Source: CAZLLE01 sp964560425
GTDB lineage: Bacteria > Campylobacterota > Campylobacteria > Campylobacterales > QNZT01
Direction of reading: 5' to 3'
Length of the DNA stretch: 46,552 nt
Assembly (NCBI GenBank): GCA_964560425.1
Contig: CAZLLE010000069.1
Location: forward strand, 1 to 46,552
Under the pieces are notes generated by a model. That model saw only the letters and a program-made list of their open reading frames with translations, was not told the DNA's origin and ran no database searches. Numbering within the stretch: the first letter of the stretch is position 1; every line of letters starts with the position of its first letter. Shown here one piece after another: positions 33,954 through 41,393 of the stretch. Made by a program: the position numbers and the translations under genes.

Positions 33954-34709
33954 TTAGACTCTCATCTTTCTTTTAAACTCTATCCAATTAGCTACAGCTT
34001 TGACTGAATCTATATCATTTATATTCACTTCTAAAATATCAACATTTGGTTTTATGCGTCTTGCCTCTTTTTTTTCTGCTTCTATGTCATATTTGAAGTA
34101 TGGCAAAAGATCAGTTTTGGTAATAAGAATTAAATCTGCTTGACGAAACATCACAGGGTATTTGGCTATTTTATCTTCACCTTCAGGAATAGATACCAAA
34201 ACTATATTTAGATGAGTTCCTACATCATAACTAGCAGGACAGACAAGATTACCCACATTCTCTACAAAACAGATATCTATCTCATCCAAAGGCATATCAT
34301 GAAGCCCTTTATGAACCATAAAAGCATCTAAATGACAAGCAGAACCAGTCTGTATTTGGTGAGCAGGAATCCCTTTTGCTTTTAATCTATCCGCATCTTT
34401 ACTCGTCTCCAAATCCCCTTCAACTACACCAAATTTAAAATCTGCAACATCTGCTAAATACTCCAAAAGGGTAGTTTTACCACTCCCCGGACTACTCATG
34501 AGATTGATACCTAATACATGATGATTTTCAAAATGAGCACGATTATGTTCAGCTTCATGATCATTTTTATCTAGTATCTTTTGAATTACTGAAATGGTTT
34601 TTGCATCATTTAACTGAGGGTTATGATGTAGGTGTTCATGAGCCTTTTGATGATCATGGCTATGATCATGAGCGTGTTCTGTGATACTGCATCCGCAATC
34701 TTTACACAT
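33954..34709 (-). CDS. hypB: Hydrogenase nickel-incorporation GTPase HypB
   Basis: A 251-residue SIMIBI-class GTPase. The N-terminus has a CxxCGC nickel site (MCKDCGCSITEHAHDHSH) followed by a His-rich nickel-storage stretch. The GTPase motifs are NLMSSPGSGKTTLLEYLAD (Walker A), EGDLETSKDADR, HLDAFMVHKGL, FVENVGNLVCPASYD (the zinc/nickel-binding Cys) and TKTDLL. With HypA it inserts nickel into HydB. It lies 9 bases after the transporter gene. Confidence 0.97.
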   Translation of the reverse strand: MCKDCGCSITEHAHDHSHDHQKAHEHLHHNPQLNDAKTISVIQKILDKNDHEAEHNRAHFENHHVLGINLMSSPGSGKTTLLEYLADVADFKFGVVEGDLETSKDADRLKAKGIPAHQIQTGSACHLDAFMVHKGLHDMPLDEIDICFVENVGNLVCPASYDVGTHLNIVLVSIPEGEDKIAKYPVMFRQADLILITKTDLLPYFKYDIEAEKKEARRIKPNVDILEVNINDIDSVKAVANWIEFKRKMRV

Positions 34710-34718
34710 ATATTTCCT

Positions 34719-35357
34719 TTATCCTAATAATATATTTGAGCCAACAATCAGAGATATAATCCCCGCTGAGGCAAAAGTTCTTCTAACATTTTTGATATTA
34801 CCCAAGAAGTTTTGATTGATATAGAGTATCAAAAGTCCAAAAGAGACAAAAACAACCATAACTCCAACAGTAAATGCCAATACCATAATCATATTTACAT
34901 CTCCACCCTTAACAGCTCCAAGAGTAATAAGCATCCCTCTAACTCCACCAATTCCCATCAGTACACCCATACTAAATGATGAGGTTGTATCTACACTATT
35001 ATGATCATGAGAACTACCAAACCATATATGAATATGCTCTTTTCCATTATGCAGATGTTTTTTGAGATGAATCCGATCTGTAAAAACCATAAAGAGTAGA
35101 TATAGACCAATAGCAATGATAACCGAAGCGGAGATAATATCTCCATAAGCCAAAATATTTTGGCTTATATCCATACTTTTGAGTATCTTTGCAAAGATAA
35201 ATAGACTCAAACCATGACCTATTGCAAAAAGAGTAGTTATAAGAAGTGTCTTTTTTTTTGCCTTCCCAATAGAAAAATCAGCAATAGCAGTAAGATGATC
35301 AGGACCAAAAGCATGTAAAATTCCATACCAAAAAATCAGTAGTAGTGAGAGTTCCAT
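34719..35357 (-). CDS. Nickel transporter (NicO/RcnA-like, HxxxxDH motif)
   Basis: A 212-residue membrane protein with about 6 membrane helices. The first helix carries the metal-selecting motif HAFGPDHLTAIADFSIGKAK (HxxxxDH), shared by NiCoT and NicO transporters, and the second has IGHGLSLFIFAKIL. A His-rich cytoplasmic loop (HLKKHLHNGKEHIHIWFGSS) follows. Heading the hyp unit, immediately before hypB, it most likely imports nickel for the hydrogenase; RcnA-type efflux is possible by fold but does not fit the context. AGAGGT precedes the ATG. Confidence 0.82.
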   Translation of the reverse strand: MELSLLLIFWYGILHAFGPDHLTAIADFSIGKAKKKTLLITTLFAIGHGLSLFIFAKILKSMDISQNILAYGDIISASVIIAIGLYLLFMVFTDRIHLKKHLHNGKEHIHIWFGSSHDHNSVDTTSSFSMGVLMGIGGVRGMLITLGAVKGGDVNMIMVLAFTVGVMVVFVSFGLLILYINQNFLGNIKNVRRTFASAGIISLIVGSNILLG

Positions 35358-35373
35358 ATTTTATACCTCTTTG

Positions 35374-35391
35374 TTCTGAATGAGTGTTCAT
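35374..35391. promoter_or_regulatory. Palindromic operator candidate in front of the nickel transporter-hyp unit
   Basis: TTCTGAATGAGTGTTCAT (plus strand) differs from the hydA site by one base in 18. It begins directly after a TAAAAT -10 (minus strand, 35392-35397), so it should cover the transcription start. It is 16 bases from the transporter ATG. It also lies in the gap shared with the divergent Spy-like gene. Confidence 0.7.
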
Positions 35392-35397
35392 ATTTTA
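35392..35397 (-). promoter_or_regulatory. Probable -10 of the nickel transporter-hyp unit
   Basis: TAAAAT on the minus strand, touching the palindromic operator candidate, 34 bases before the ATG at 35357. Confidence 0.5.
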
Positions 35398-35501
35398 CTG
35401 TGAATAGGATTATGTTTATATTAAAATATAAAATACTTTAGATTTACTTTTTATTTACAAATAATAAATATAATTTCCACTTAATTTTAAAAAGGAAGAT
35501 T

Positions 35502-36026
35502 ATGAGAAAAAAGATTATTTTTACAACTATTGTAACAATTGCATTGACAAGTAGTTTAATAGCTAAGCCAAATATGGAGAAGAGTCCAGAAGGAATGAAG
35601 AAACTTGCCGCTATGGCAGGTGAAGTTGGACCATATTTTAGAGGAGCCAAAGAAGTTTTTCCAAAAGATTACTTTTTGGTAGATCGGAACCTTCCATTTC
35701 TCGTGGGAGCAGCACTATTTCATCCTCAAAGTGATACATTAAACCTCAAACCAGAGCAATTGAAAAAACTAGGTCAAATGAAAAAAACAATAGTTCCTGT
35801 ATCTGCAAAACTAGCAAAAGAGGTAAAAGCTATGGAACTTGAACTTGCAAAAGAGATAGTTGTAGATAAAAAATCTCCAGAGAGTTTAAATGAGTTGATT
35901 GACAAAATAGCAAAAGCAAAAGCAGATATGACAAAAGCTCACTTAAGCTGTATACATGATGTTCAACAATTACTATCTCCTGAACAATTTGAGACTCTTA
36001 TAAAATTAGTTTCACATAAAAATTAG
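35502..36026 (+). CDS. Spy/CpxP-like periplasmic protein
   Basis: A 174-residue protein with a signal peptide (MRKKIIFTTIVTIALTSSLI, then AK) and a helical mature part. Two segments resemble the LTxxQ motif of the Spy/CpxP chaperone family (TLNLKPEQLKKLGQMKK and QQLLSPEQFETLIKL). Such proteins protect the periplasm from metal or protein stress and often sit next to metal-transport genes. A single Cys (HLSCIHDVQ) is unusual. It is divergent from the nickel transporter gene and ends one base before hypF ends. Confidence 0.7.
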   Translation: MRKKIIFTTIVTIALTSSLIAKPNMEKSPEGMKKLAAMAGEVGPYFRGAKEVFPKDYFLVDRNLPFLVGAALFHPQSDTLNLKPEQLKKLGQMKKTIVPVSAKLAKEVKAMELELAKEIVVDKKSPESLNELIDKIAKAKADMTKAHLSCIHDVQQLLSPEQFETLIKLVSHKN

Positions 36027-38186
36027 TTAGCTACTTACTATTTGTCCAAGCGAGATTCCTCCATCATTAGGTGGTATCTCACTTGGCAGAACAGCTTTTG
36101 GAATTTTTTTCAAAATAAGCTCCAAAAGTACTCTATTTTGAAAAACTCCACCACTTAAAACAAGAGGTAGGTTATATTGTCTATAGAGTGTATTGATTAT
36201 TTCAACAACTGTGTTAAAAAACTTAGAGATCGCAACTTTCTGGTTTTGCTCTTTTGTTATCTCTCTTATCATCTCTAAAAACTCTATCTTCTCATCTTGA
36301 TAGGTTATTTGATAACTATCTGTGATACTTTCATCATAAAGCTCTTCCAAAAGCATCCCACTTTCACCTTCAAAACTCATCACTTGACAAATCCCTGTTA
36401 GTGAACTAATAGCATCAAATAATCTTCCAATTGATGAACTAAGAGGGGAATTTAGATTTTTTTGCCACATGAGATATTGTGTTTTTAGTTCTGATGCTGA
36501 AAAGGCTTCTATAGTAGGAGTTTTTAGATTTATCGCATCTTTACCATATAGATCAAACAGCAGACTAAGAGCTACTCTTCGAGGTTCTTTTATAGCTTTT
36601 GTACCGCCTAGTAATTTAAACTCTTTTAAATGAGCTACTCTTTTATATTTTTTGTAATCGCAAATCAAAAACTCTCCACCCCAAAGAGTGCCATCATCTC
36701 CATATCCTGTTCCATCAAATGCAACTCCAAGCACTTCGCCTTCTATCTGCTTTTCAGCCATTACACCTAAAATATGTGCATAGTGGTGCTGTATAGCTTT
36801 GCTGTTTGAAAAGTTTTTTTTAGCATATTTGGTGGATTCATAGTTTGGATGTTTATCATGTATCACAATATCAGGTTTAAAATCATAAACTCTCTTTAGT
36901 GTCTCTATATTTTTTTCAAAATACCCAACTGATTCTATTGTATCCAAATCTCCAATATGTGGTGAGAGTATCACCTCTCTTTCAAAACCAATTGCAATAG
37001 TACTTTTTTGATTTGCTCCAAGGGCTAAAACATTTTTTTCTAGTTTAAAAGGTAGTTTTATAGAGCTAGGAGCATAACCTCTTGCTCTTCTTATCATTAT
37101 AGTTTGATTATTTACCACCATAGCTACACTATCATCACAACCATTTATAATATCTCTATCATGATCGAGGAGATGATCATAAACACCCTCTAGTTTTTTG
37201 AGGCTATCTATGTTTGTACAGATTGGTTCATCTGTAACATTTGCAGAAGTAGCAACCAAAGGACGATTAAGGGAGTGAAGTATCAAAAGATGAAGAGGAG
37301 TATATGGTAAAAACAGTCCAATTTTGGATATATTTGGAGCAATAGAATTATCTATTTTTAGTTTTGATTTGAGTAAAACTATAGGTCTCTCTTTTGAAAT
37401 AAGAATAGCTTTTTCATCTTCATCTATATATGCTAACTTCATTGCCTCTTTTATATCTTTTACCATAATTGCAAAAGGTTTTGAGGGTCGTTTTTTTCTC
37501 TGCCTTAATCTTTTAATAGCCTCTTCATTGGTAGCATCACAAACAAGATGATATCCTCCTACCCCTTTTACTGCTAAAATTTTCCCCTCTTTAATATAAT
37601 TTACAGCCTTATCTATATTCATTGATACTTTTGTTCCACACTCATGACATCCTATAGGTTGGGCATGGTATCTACGATTATTTGGATTGGTATACTCCTC
37701 TTGACACTTTTGGCACATCTCAAAACTACTCATTGATGTATTTTTTCTATCATAAGGTAGAGTTTTGATTATAGAGTAGCGAACACCACAATCAGTACAA
37801 GTAATAAAAGGATGAAGATATCTACGATTATCTGGATCAAATAGCTCTTTTTCACAATTTTTACAGATAGAGATATCAGGAGGTATAAGGAGTGTTTTTT
37901 TACCACTATTTTGACTTTTTATAATCGAGAAATTATCAAATGATTTTTTTTCTATCTCTTTATAAGAAATTTTTTCTATTTTTGCAAGAGGAGGTAAATT
38001 TATATTAAGATTTTTCAAAAATATATCTAACTCTTTTTGAGTTGCATTTAAAATAATCTCTACCCCATTTACACCATTACTAACAGTCCCTTTTAAAGAT
38101 AATTGATTTGTGAGTTGATAAATAAAAGGGCGAAAGCCTACACCTTGAACTCTGCCATTTATTTGAATTGAATATGTTTTAATCAT
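36027..38186 (-). CDS. hypF: Carbamoyltransferase HypF
   Basis: A 719-residue enzyme that moves carbamoyl from carbamoyl phosphate to the HypE Cys, starting CN ligand synthesis. In order: acylphosphatase (INGRVQGVGFRPFIYQL), two zinc fingers (CKNC/CTDC, CQKC/CHEC), the YrdC-like domain (AVKGVGGYHLVCDAT) and the Kae1-like domain with HDKHPNYEST, IQHHYAHILG, FDGTGYGDDGTLWGGE and LPLVLSGGVFQNRV. All catalytic motifs look intact. It follows the HypF-like gene by 12 bases and is the end of the hyd unit. Confidence 0.97.
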   Translation of the reverse strand: MIKTYSIQINGRVQGVGFRPFIYQLTNQLSLKGTVSNGVNGVEIILNATQKELDIFLKNLNINLPPLAKIEKISYKEIEKKSFDNFSIIKSQNSGKKTLLIPPDISICKNCEKELFDPDNRRYLHPFITCTDCGVRYSIIKTLPYDRKNTSMSSFEMCQKCQEEYTNPNNRRYHAQPIGCHECGTKVSMNIDKAVNYIKEGKILAVKGVGGYHLVCDATNEEAIKRLRQRKKRPSKPFAIMVKDIKEAMKLAYIDEDEKAILISKERPIVLLKSKLKIDNSIAPNISKIGLFLPYTPLHLLILHSLNRPLVATSANVTDEPICTNIDSLKKLEGVYDHLLDHDRDIINGCDDSVAMVVNNQTIMIRRARGYAPSSIKLPFKLEKNVLALGANQKSTIAIGFEREVILSPHIGDLDTIESVGYFEKNIETLKRVYDFKPDIVIHDKHPNYESTKYAKKNFSNSKAIQHHYAHILGVMAEKQIEGEVLGVAFDGTGYGDDGTLWGGEFLICDYKKYKRVAHLKEFKLLGGTKAIKEPRRVALSLLFDLYGKDAINLKTPTIEAFSASELKTQYLMWQKNLNSPLSSSIGRLFDAISSLTGICQVMSFEGESGMLLEELYDESITDSYQITYQDEKIEFLEMIREITKEQNQKVAISKFFNTVVEIINTLYRQYNLPLVLSGGVFQNRVLLELILKKIPKAVLPSEIPPNDGGISLGQIVSS

Positions 38187-38198
38187 CTGTAAGCATAT

Positions 38199-40043
38199 TT
38201 ATGAATGATACCCACAAGCAACAATATAAATAGAATCATTTTTAATCATATCCCCATAAACTTCATTTTCCACTCCTATTGGGTAGTTGATATTTAATAT
38301 TGGTTTTTTGAGGCTTAAATTTCTCTCTATTCTTCCCCATAAAGATTGGTTTGCAAAGCTTTTTCCGCTGAGTGTTAAAGTTGTAGCTTTTGTTTTATTC
38401 ATGAGTTGATTTACTATTTCAGCAATATAGTCGCCAAATGATTCATAGATACTATAACAAAGGAGAGAATTTTCGGCATTGGTTAATTTATAGCTCATGA
38501 TTGAAGCTAAAAATGCGTAATCATTAAAACGATTATCACTCATTTTTGTATCTATTTGTAAACCACCTTTTCCCATAAATTCAAGTGCTTTTGATGAGAT
38601 TCCTTCAAAGCTTTCATCTTCTAGTTCTAGTAATATTGCTGTTATCTCAAATAGATTTTTTTCTCCTGTTATGCTGTTTATTCTCTCATAAAGAGCATAA
38701 TACTCTTTTTTAAAATTTTCTACTAATCTATCAGAACCATCTCTCAATTTTGATATATTTTCAAATAGATTATCAGCTTCAAAAGTTTGTGGAGGAACTA
38801 CATCTATAACCTCTTTTTGGTTGTAATATAAAAAGTGAAGCCTATCATCAAAATGGACTCCTACTGCATCTTGATCTAATCTTTTATGTTCTGCTAATAC
38901 ACTAAGCATTGAGCTTTTAAATCCCTCATGATTGTTTGATTGTTTTCTATTTAATTCAATTGCTTTTCCATCTTTTCTCATTTGAGGAAAAACTGATCTC
39001 TCTCCACTTATAATAAATTTGGTATCTTGATTTATAAAGAGTTTAAAATCTTTTTGGGTTGTTATAGGAATATCAAAACTTACAATCATGTCTGCTTGAG
39101 TATCTTCCTCACACTCCTCATAAGCTATAAAATCTAATCCACTATTGATAATCTCTTTTGCCAAAAGCATACTCACTCCATCATCTGGATATTTGCACCA
39201 TACACTACTACCAAATAGATCTTTTAGCTCTTGAGATTTGGTTGCTACTCTTAAAAGTGGTCTCTCAATGCTCAAAAGGGCATTAAATTCTTGAGGAACC
39301 ATCATAAGGTGGCTATTTAGAGATGAGGCATTTGCAATAAAAAGTGTTGAATTTTTTAGATCATCATTGATTGTTGGCTTAAAAAATTTTCTATATCCAA
39401 AAGTAGTCTCTATTAAAATAGATTTTCCTTTTGCTATTGCTCTTGCAGATACTTCAAAAAGTTGTCTATAGCTTCCTTTATCATTTGCATATCTTTCACT
39501 CTTTTTATCTACCATTTTTAGAGCTATTCCACAATCTATACATGAAATAAGAGGATAATTTTTTCTTAATGGATTTTTCTCCATCTCCTCTTGACATAAC
39601 TTACATGGAACTAAAAATTTCATAGTAGAGTTCTCTCTTGAAAAAGGGTATCTATCTAAAAAGGCATGTCTACTTCCGCAACATTTGCATGATGTAAATG
39701 GATAGTAATATCTTCTACTGCTAACATCAAATATCTCTTTTTGACAACTAGGACATAGAGATAGATCTATAGGTAGACTATTTTCAATAATACTTTTAAA
39801 TTTTGGTTTTTCTTCGCTTAGATAGTGGTTACTTTTACCAAGATATATAGAGGCGGGGAGAGACTCTTCTAAAGTTTTTAGAAATTCTTCTAATTTTGGT
39901 TCATCTCTTTTGGATATTAAAATAATCTTTTTTTCTGTTCTTGTTATCTCTAACTCTATTGAAAATTTCTCTTTTAATCCTCTTATCATGTCTGATATAT
40001 AACTTTTGTCACTATTAAACTCTATCTCAAATATAAAATACAA
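38199..40043 (-). CDS. HypF-like pseudoenzyme in the hydE position of the hyd operon
   Basis: A 614-residue HypF relative. The four-CxxC double zinc finger is kept with HypF-like spacing: CPSC/CKCC and CKLC/CIDC, flanked by RRYYYPFTS and YPFSRENSTMKFL. The N-terminal ~80 residues could be an acylphosphatase fold but lack the VQGVGFR loop. The YrdC-like region lacks GVGGYHLVCDA. The Kae1-like region lacks HxxHP and HHxAH and keeps only traces (VGVHFDDRLHFL, LTLSGKSFANQSLW). The start is TTG 40043, after AAGGGT. In Helicobacter and Wolinella the fifth gene of hydABCDE is hydE; by position this may be it, but I recall that name only by operon order. It probably acts as a maturation scaffold rather than an enzyme. 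Confidence 0.75.
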   Translation of the reverse strand: MYFIFEIEFNSDKSYISDMIRGLKEKFSIELEITRTEKKIILISKRDEPKLEEFLKTLEESLPASIYLGKSNHYLSEEKPKFKSIIENSLPIDLSLCPSCQKEIFDVSSRRYYYPFTSCKCCGSRHAFLDRYPFSRENSTMKFLVPCKLCQEEMEKNPLRKNYPLISCIDCGIALKMVDKKSERYANDKGSYRQLFEVSARAIAKGKSILIETTFGYRKFFKPTINDDLKNSTLFIANASSLNSHLMMVPQEFNALLSIERPLLRVATKSQELKDLFGSSVWCKYPDDGVSMLLAKEIINSGLDFIAYEECEEDTQADMIVSFDIPITTQKDFKLFINQDTKFIISGERSVFPQMRKDGKAIELNRKQSNNHEGFKSSMLSVLAEHKRLDQDAVGVHFDDRLHFLYYNQKEVIDVVPPQTFEADNLFENISKLRDGSDRLVENFKKEYYALYERINSITGEKNLFEITAILLELEDESFEGISSKALEFMGKGGLQIDTKMSDNRFNDYAFLASIMSYKLTNAENSLLCYSIYESFGDYIAEIVNQLMNKTKATTLTLSGKSFANQSLWGRIERNLSLKKPILNINYPIGVENEVYGDMIKNDSIYIVACGYHS

Positions 40044-40052
40044 TTTTTACCC

Positions 40053-40601
40053 TTATTTATAAACTTGTGTTGGATTTGCATATTCATGGAGTATCTTTTC
40101 TAAACTAACCTCTTTATCTTTTTTAATAAGTACCAAATTTGACTCTTTTAAAGCTTTTAATGTCTCATCTATTAGTTTGGGAAAGGAGTCTCTTACTGTT
40201 TTTGTAAGGTTAGTTTCAACAGGAATAATATCATCTGGTTTCATGGCTATTATTTCAACTTCTGACATATCAGTATCTAAAACTGAGCAAATTTCTAACA
40301 TTTGAACTACTTCTACCTCATTTGCACTCTGTCTTGTTGCTCCTTGAGAAATTAGTTCATCTTTGCTAAATCTAAAAATATCTCCACTACTGCCATCAAT
40401 TGAAGTGGTGCTAATTATAAAAACCTTCTTATATTCTTGAAAAAATGTCATGAGTGTAAATCCTAAACCACCACCATCAACAATAGTTAAATTATCTGGA
40501 ATGGTATAGTTTTGTTTGATATATTCTGCTGCGTATATCCCTAAACCATCGTCACTAAACATTATATTACCAATACCCACAAGAGCAAAAGAGTTACTCA
40601 A
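40053..40601 (-). CDS. hydD: Hydrogenase maturation protease homologue HydD, nickel ligands substituted
   Basis: A 182-residue HybD-family protein: LVGIGNIMFSDDGLGIYAAEY, VDGGGLGFTLMTFF, and a C-terminal extension (LEKILHEYANPTQVYK) like the paralogue at 27664. In HybD, nickel of the precursor is bound by one Glu/Asp, one Asp and one His. Here the first acidic residue is kept, but the Asp (IILD in the paralogue) is Ser (FIISTTSID) and the His (SAHEIG) is Asn (SANEVE). It may no longer recognise nickel as HybD does. The start is TTG 40601 after AAAGG. A hairpin separates it from hydC. Confidence 0.85.
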   Translation of the reverse strand: MSNSFALVGIGNIMFSDDGLGIYAAEYIKQNYTIPDNLTIVDGGGLGFTLMTFFQEYKKVFIISTTSIDGSSGDIFRFSKDELISQGATRQSANEVEVVQMLEICSVLDTDMSEVEIIAMKPDDIIPVETNLTKTVRDSFPKLIDETLKALKESNLVLIKKDKEVSLEKILHEYANPTQVYK

Positions 40602-40675
40602 ATTAGACCTTTATTAAATTTATAAATATTCAAGGCTAAAGCTACCAAATAGCACCACCCATGAATATTTTCAGA

Positions 40676-40700
40676 AATAAGAGGGTTAACCCCTCCTATT
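40676..40700 (-). promoter_or_regulatory. 10-bp intercistronic hairpin at the hydC stop
   Basis: On the minus strand AATAGGAGGG (40700-40691) pairs with CCCTCTTATT (40685-40676) around GTTAA, with one G-T wobble. It overlaps the hydC stop codon. No U-run follows, so mRNA stabilisation or partial attenuation of hydD and downstream genes is more likely than full termination. Confidence 0.55.
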
Positions 40701-41382
40701 ATTTGGCAAATTTATCACCACCAAAAACAATAGAGATATCTCCCTCTTGCCAAAAGATTGTCCTCCATACCTGATAATAGATATGAAAAGCAATCCAAGT
40801 AATGATAAACCACATAGCATAATGGTGCATGATTCTAACATCCATTAAAGTTCCTCCACTCATTGCAATTGTCCAATCAGTTGCCCAGTGAAGTATCCAT
40901 GGCCACCATGAACCAATACTACTCTCTCCTGAAGCTAAACCATGAACATATAGCTGAAGACCAGTAAATAACATCCAAGCTAAAAGTAGATGAAAAATCG
41001 TAAAATATACAGTATTAAAACTATCACTATGAGATGAATCAAAGTTTTTTCTACGATTTAGAGTTATGAGATTTATCAAAACCTCAAAAAACTCTTTTAT
41101 ATTGCTTGGTGTTGGAAGTAGTTTCAAAATAGGCTTCTCAAATCTTGAAAAGAAGAATAGATAAGCCACAATTATTGAAGTTACATCAAATATAATAGCT
41201 ACTATAAAGTGTCCCCATCTATTCCAAGCCATCACATATTTATCAACAGCATCTTCGGCAATAAGTGTTTGATAGTATGGCTCTGCGATATACAAACCTG
41301 TAATAATCGCAACAACCATAGATATAGCATTGACCCAGTGTATAATTCTCATTGCACCTGTCATTCGCCTTACTTTTTTCAT
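40699..41382 (-). CDS. hydC: [NiFe]-hydrogenase cytochrome b subunit
   Basis: The start is set at ATG 41382 (227 residues), preceded by AAAGGGG; an ATG 8 codons upstream lies inside hydB. It has four membrane helices with His residues placed for two haems b: RIIHWVNAIS, WGHFIVAIIF, FHLLLAWMLFTGLQLYVHG and MHHYAMWFIITWIAFHIYYQ. It anchors HydAB in the inner membrane, facing the periplasm, and passes electrons to menaquinone. It follows hydB by 11 bases. Confidence 0.93.
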   Translation of the reverse strand: MKKVRRMTGAMRIIHWVNAISMVVAIITGLYIAEPYYQTLIAEDAVDKYVMAWNRWGHFIVAIIFDVTSIIVAYLFFFSRFEKPILKLLPTPSNIKEFFEVLINLITLNRRKNFDSSHSDSFNTVYFTIFHLLLAWMLFTGLQLYVHGLASGESSIGSWWPWILHWATDWTIAMSGGTLMDVRIMHHYAMWFIITWIAFHIYYQVWRTIFWQEGDISIVFGGDKFAK

Positions 41383-41393
41383 ATCAAACCCCT

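Noticed and set aside
40676..40700. Rho-independent terminator after hydC
   Set aside because: The stem is strong but there is no U-run downstream on the transcribed strand, and hydD follows in the same direction with a good ribosome site.
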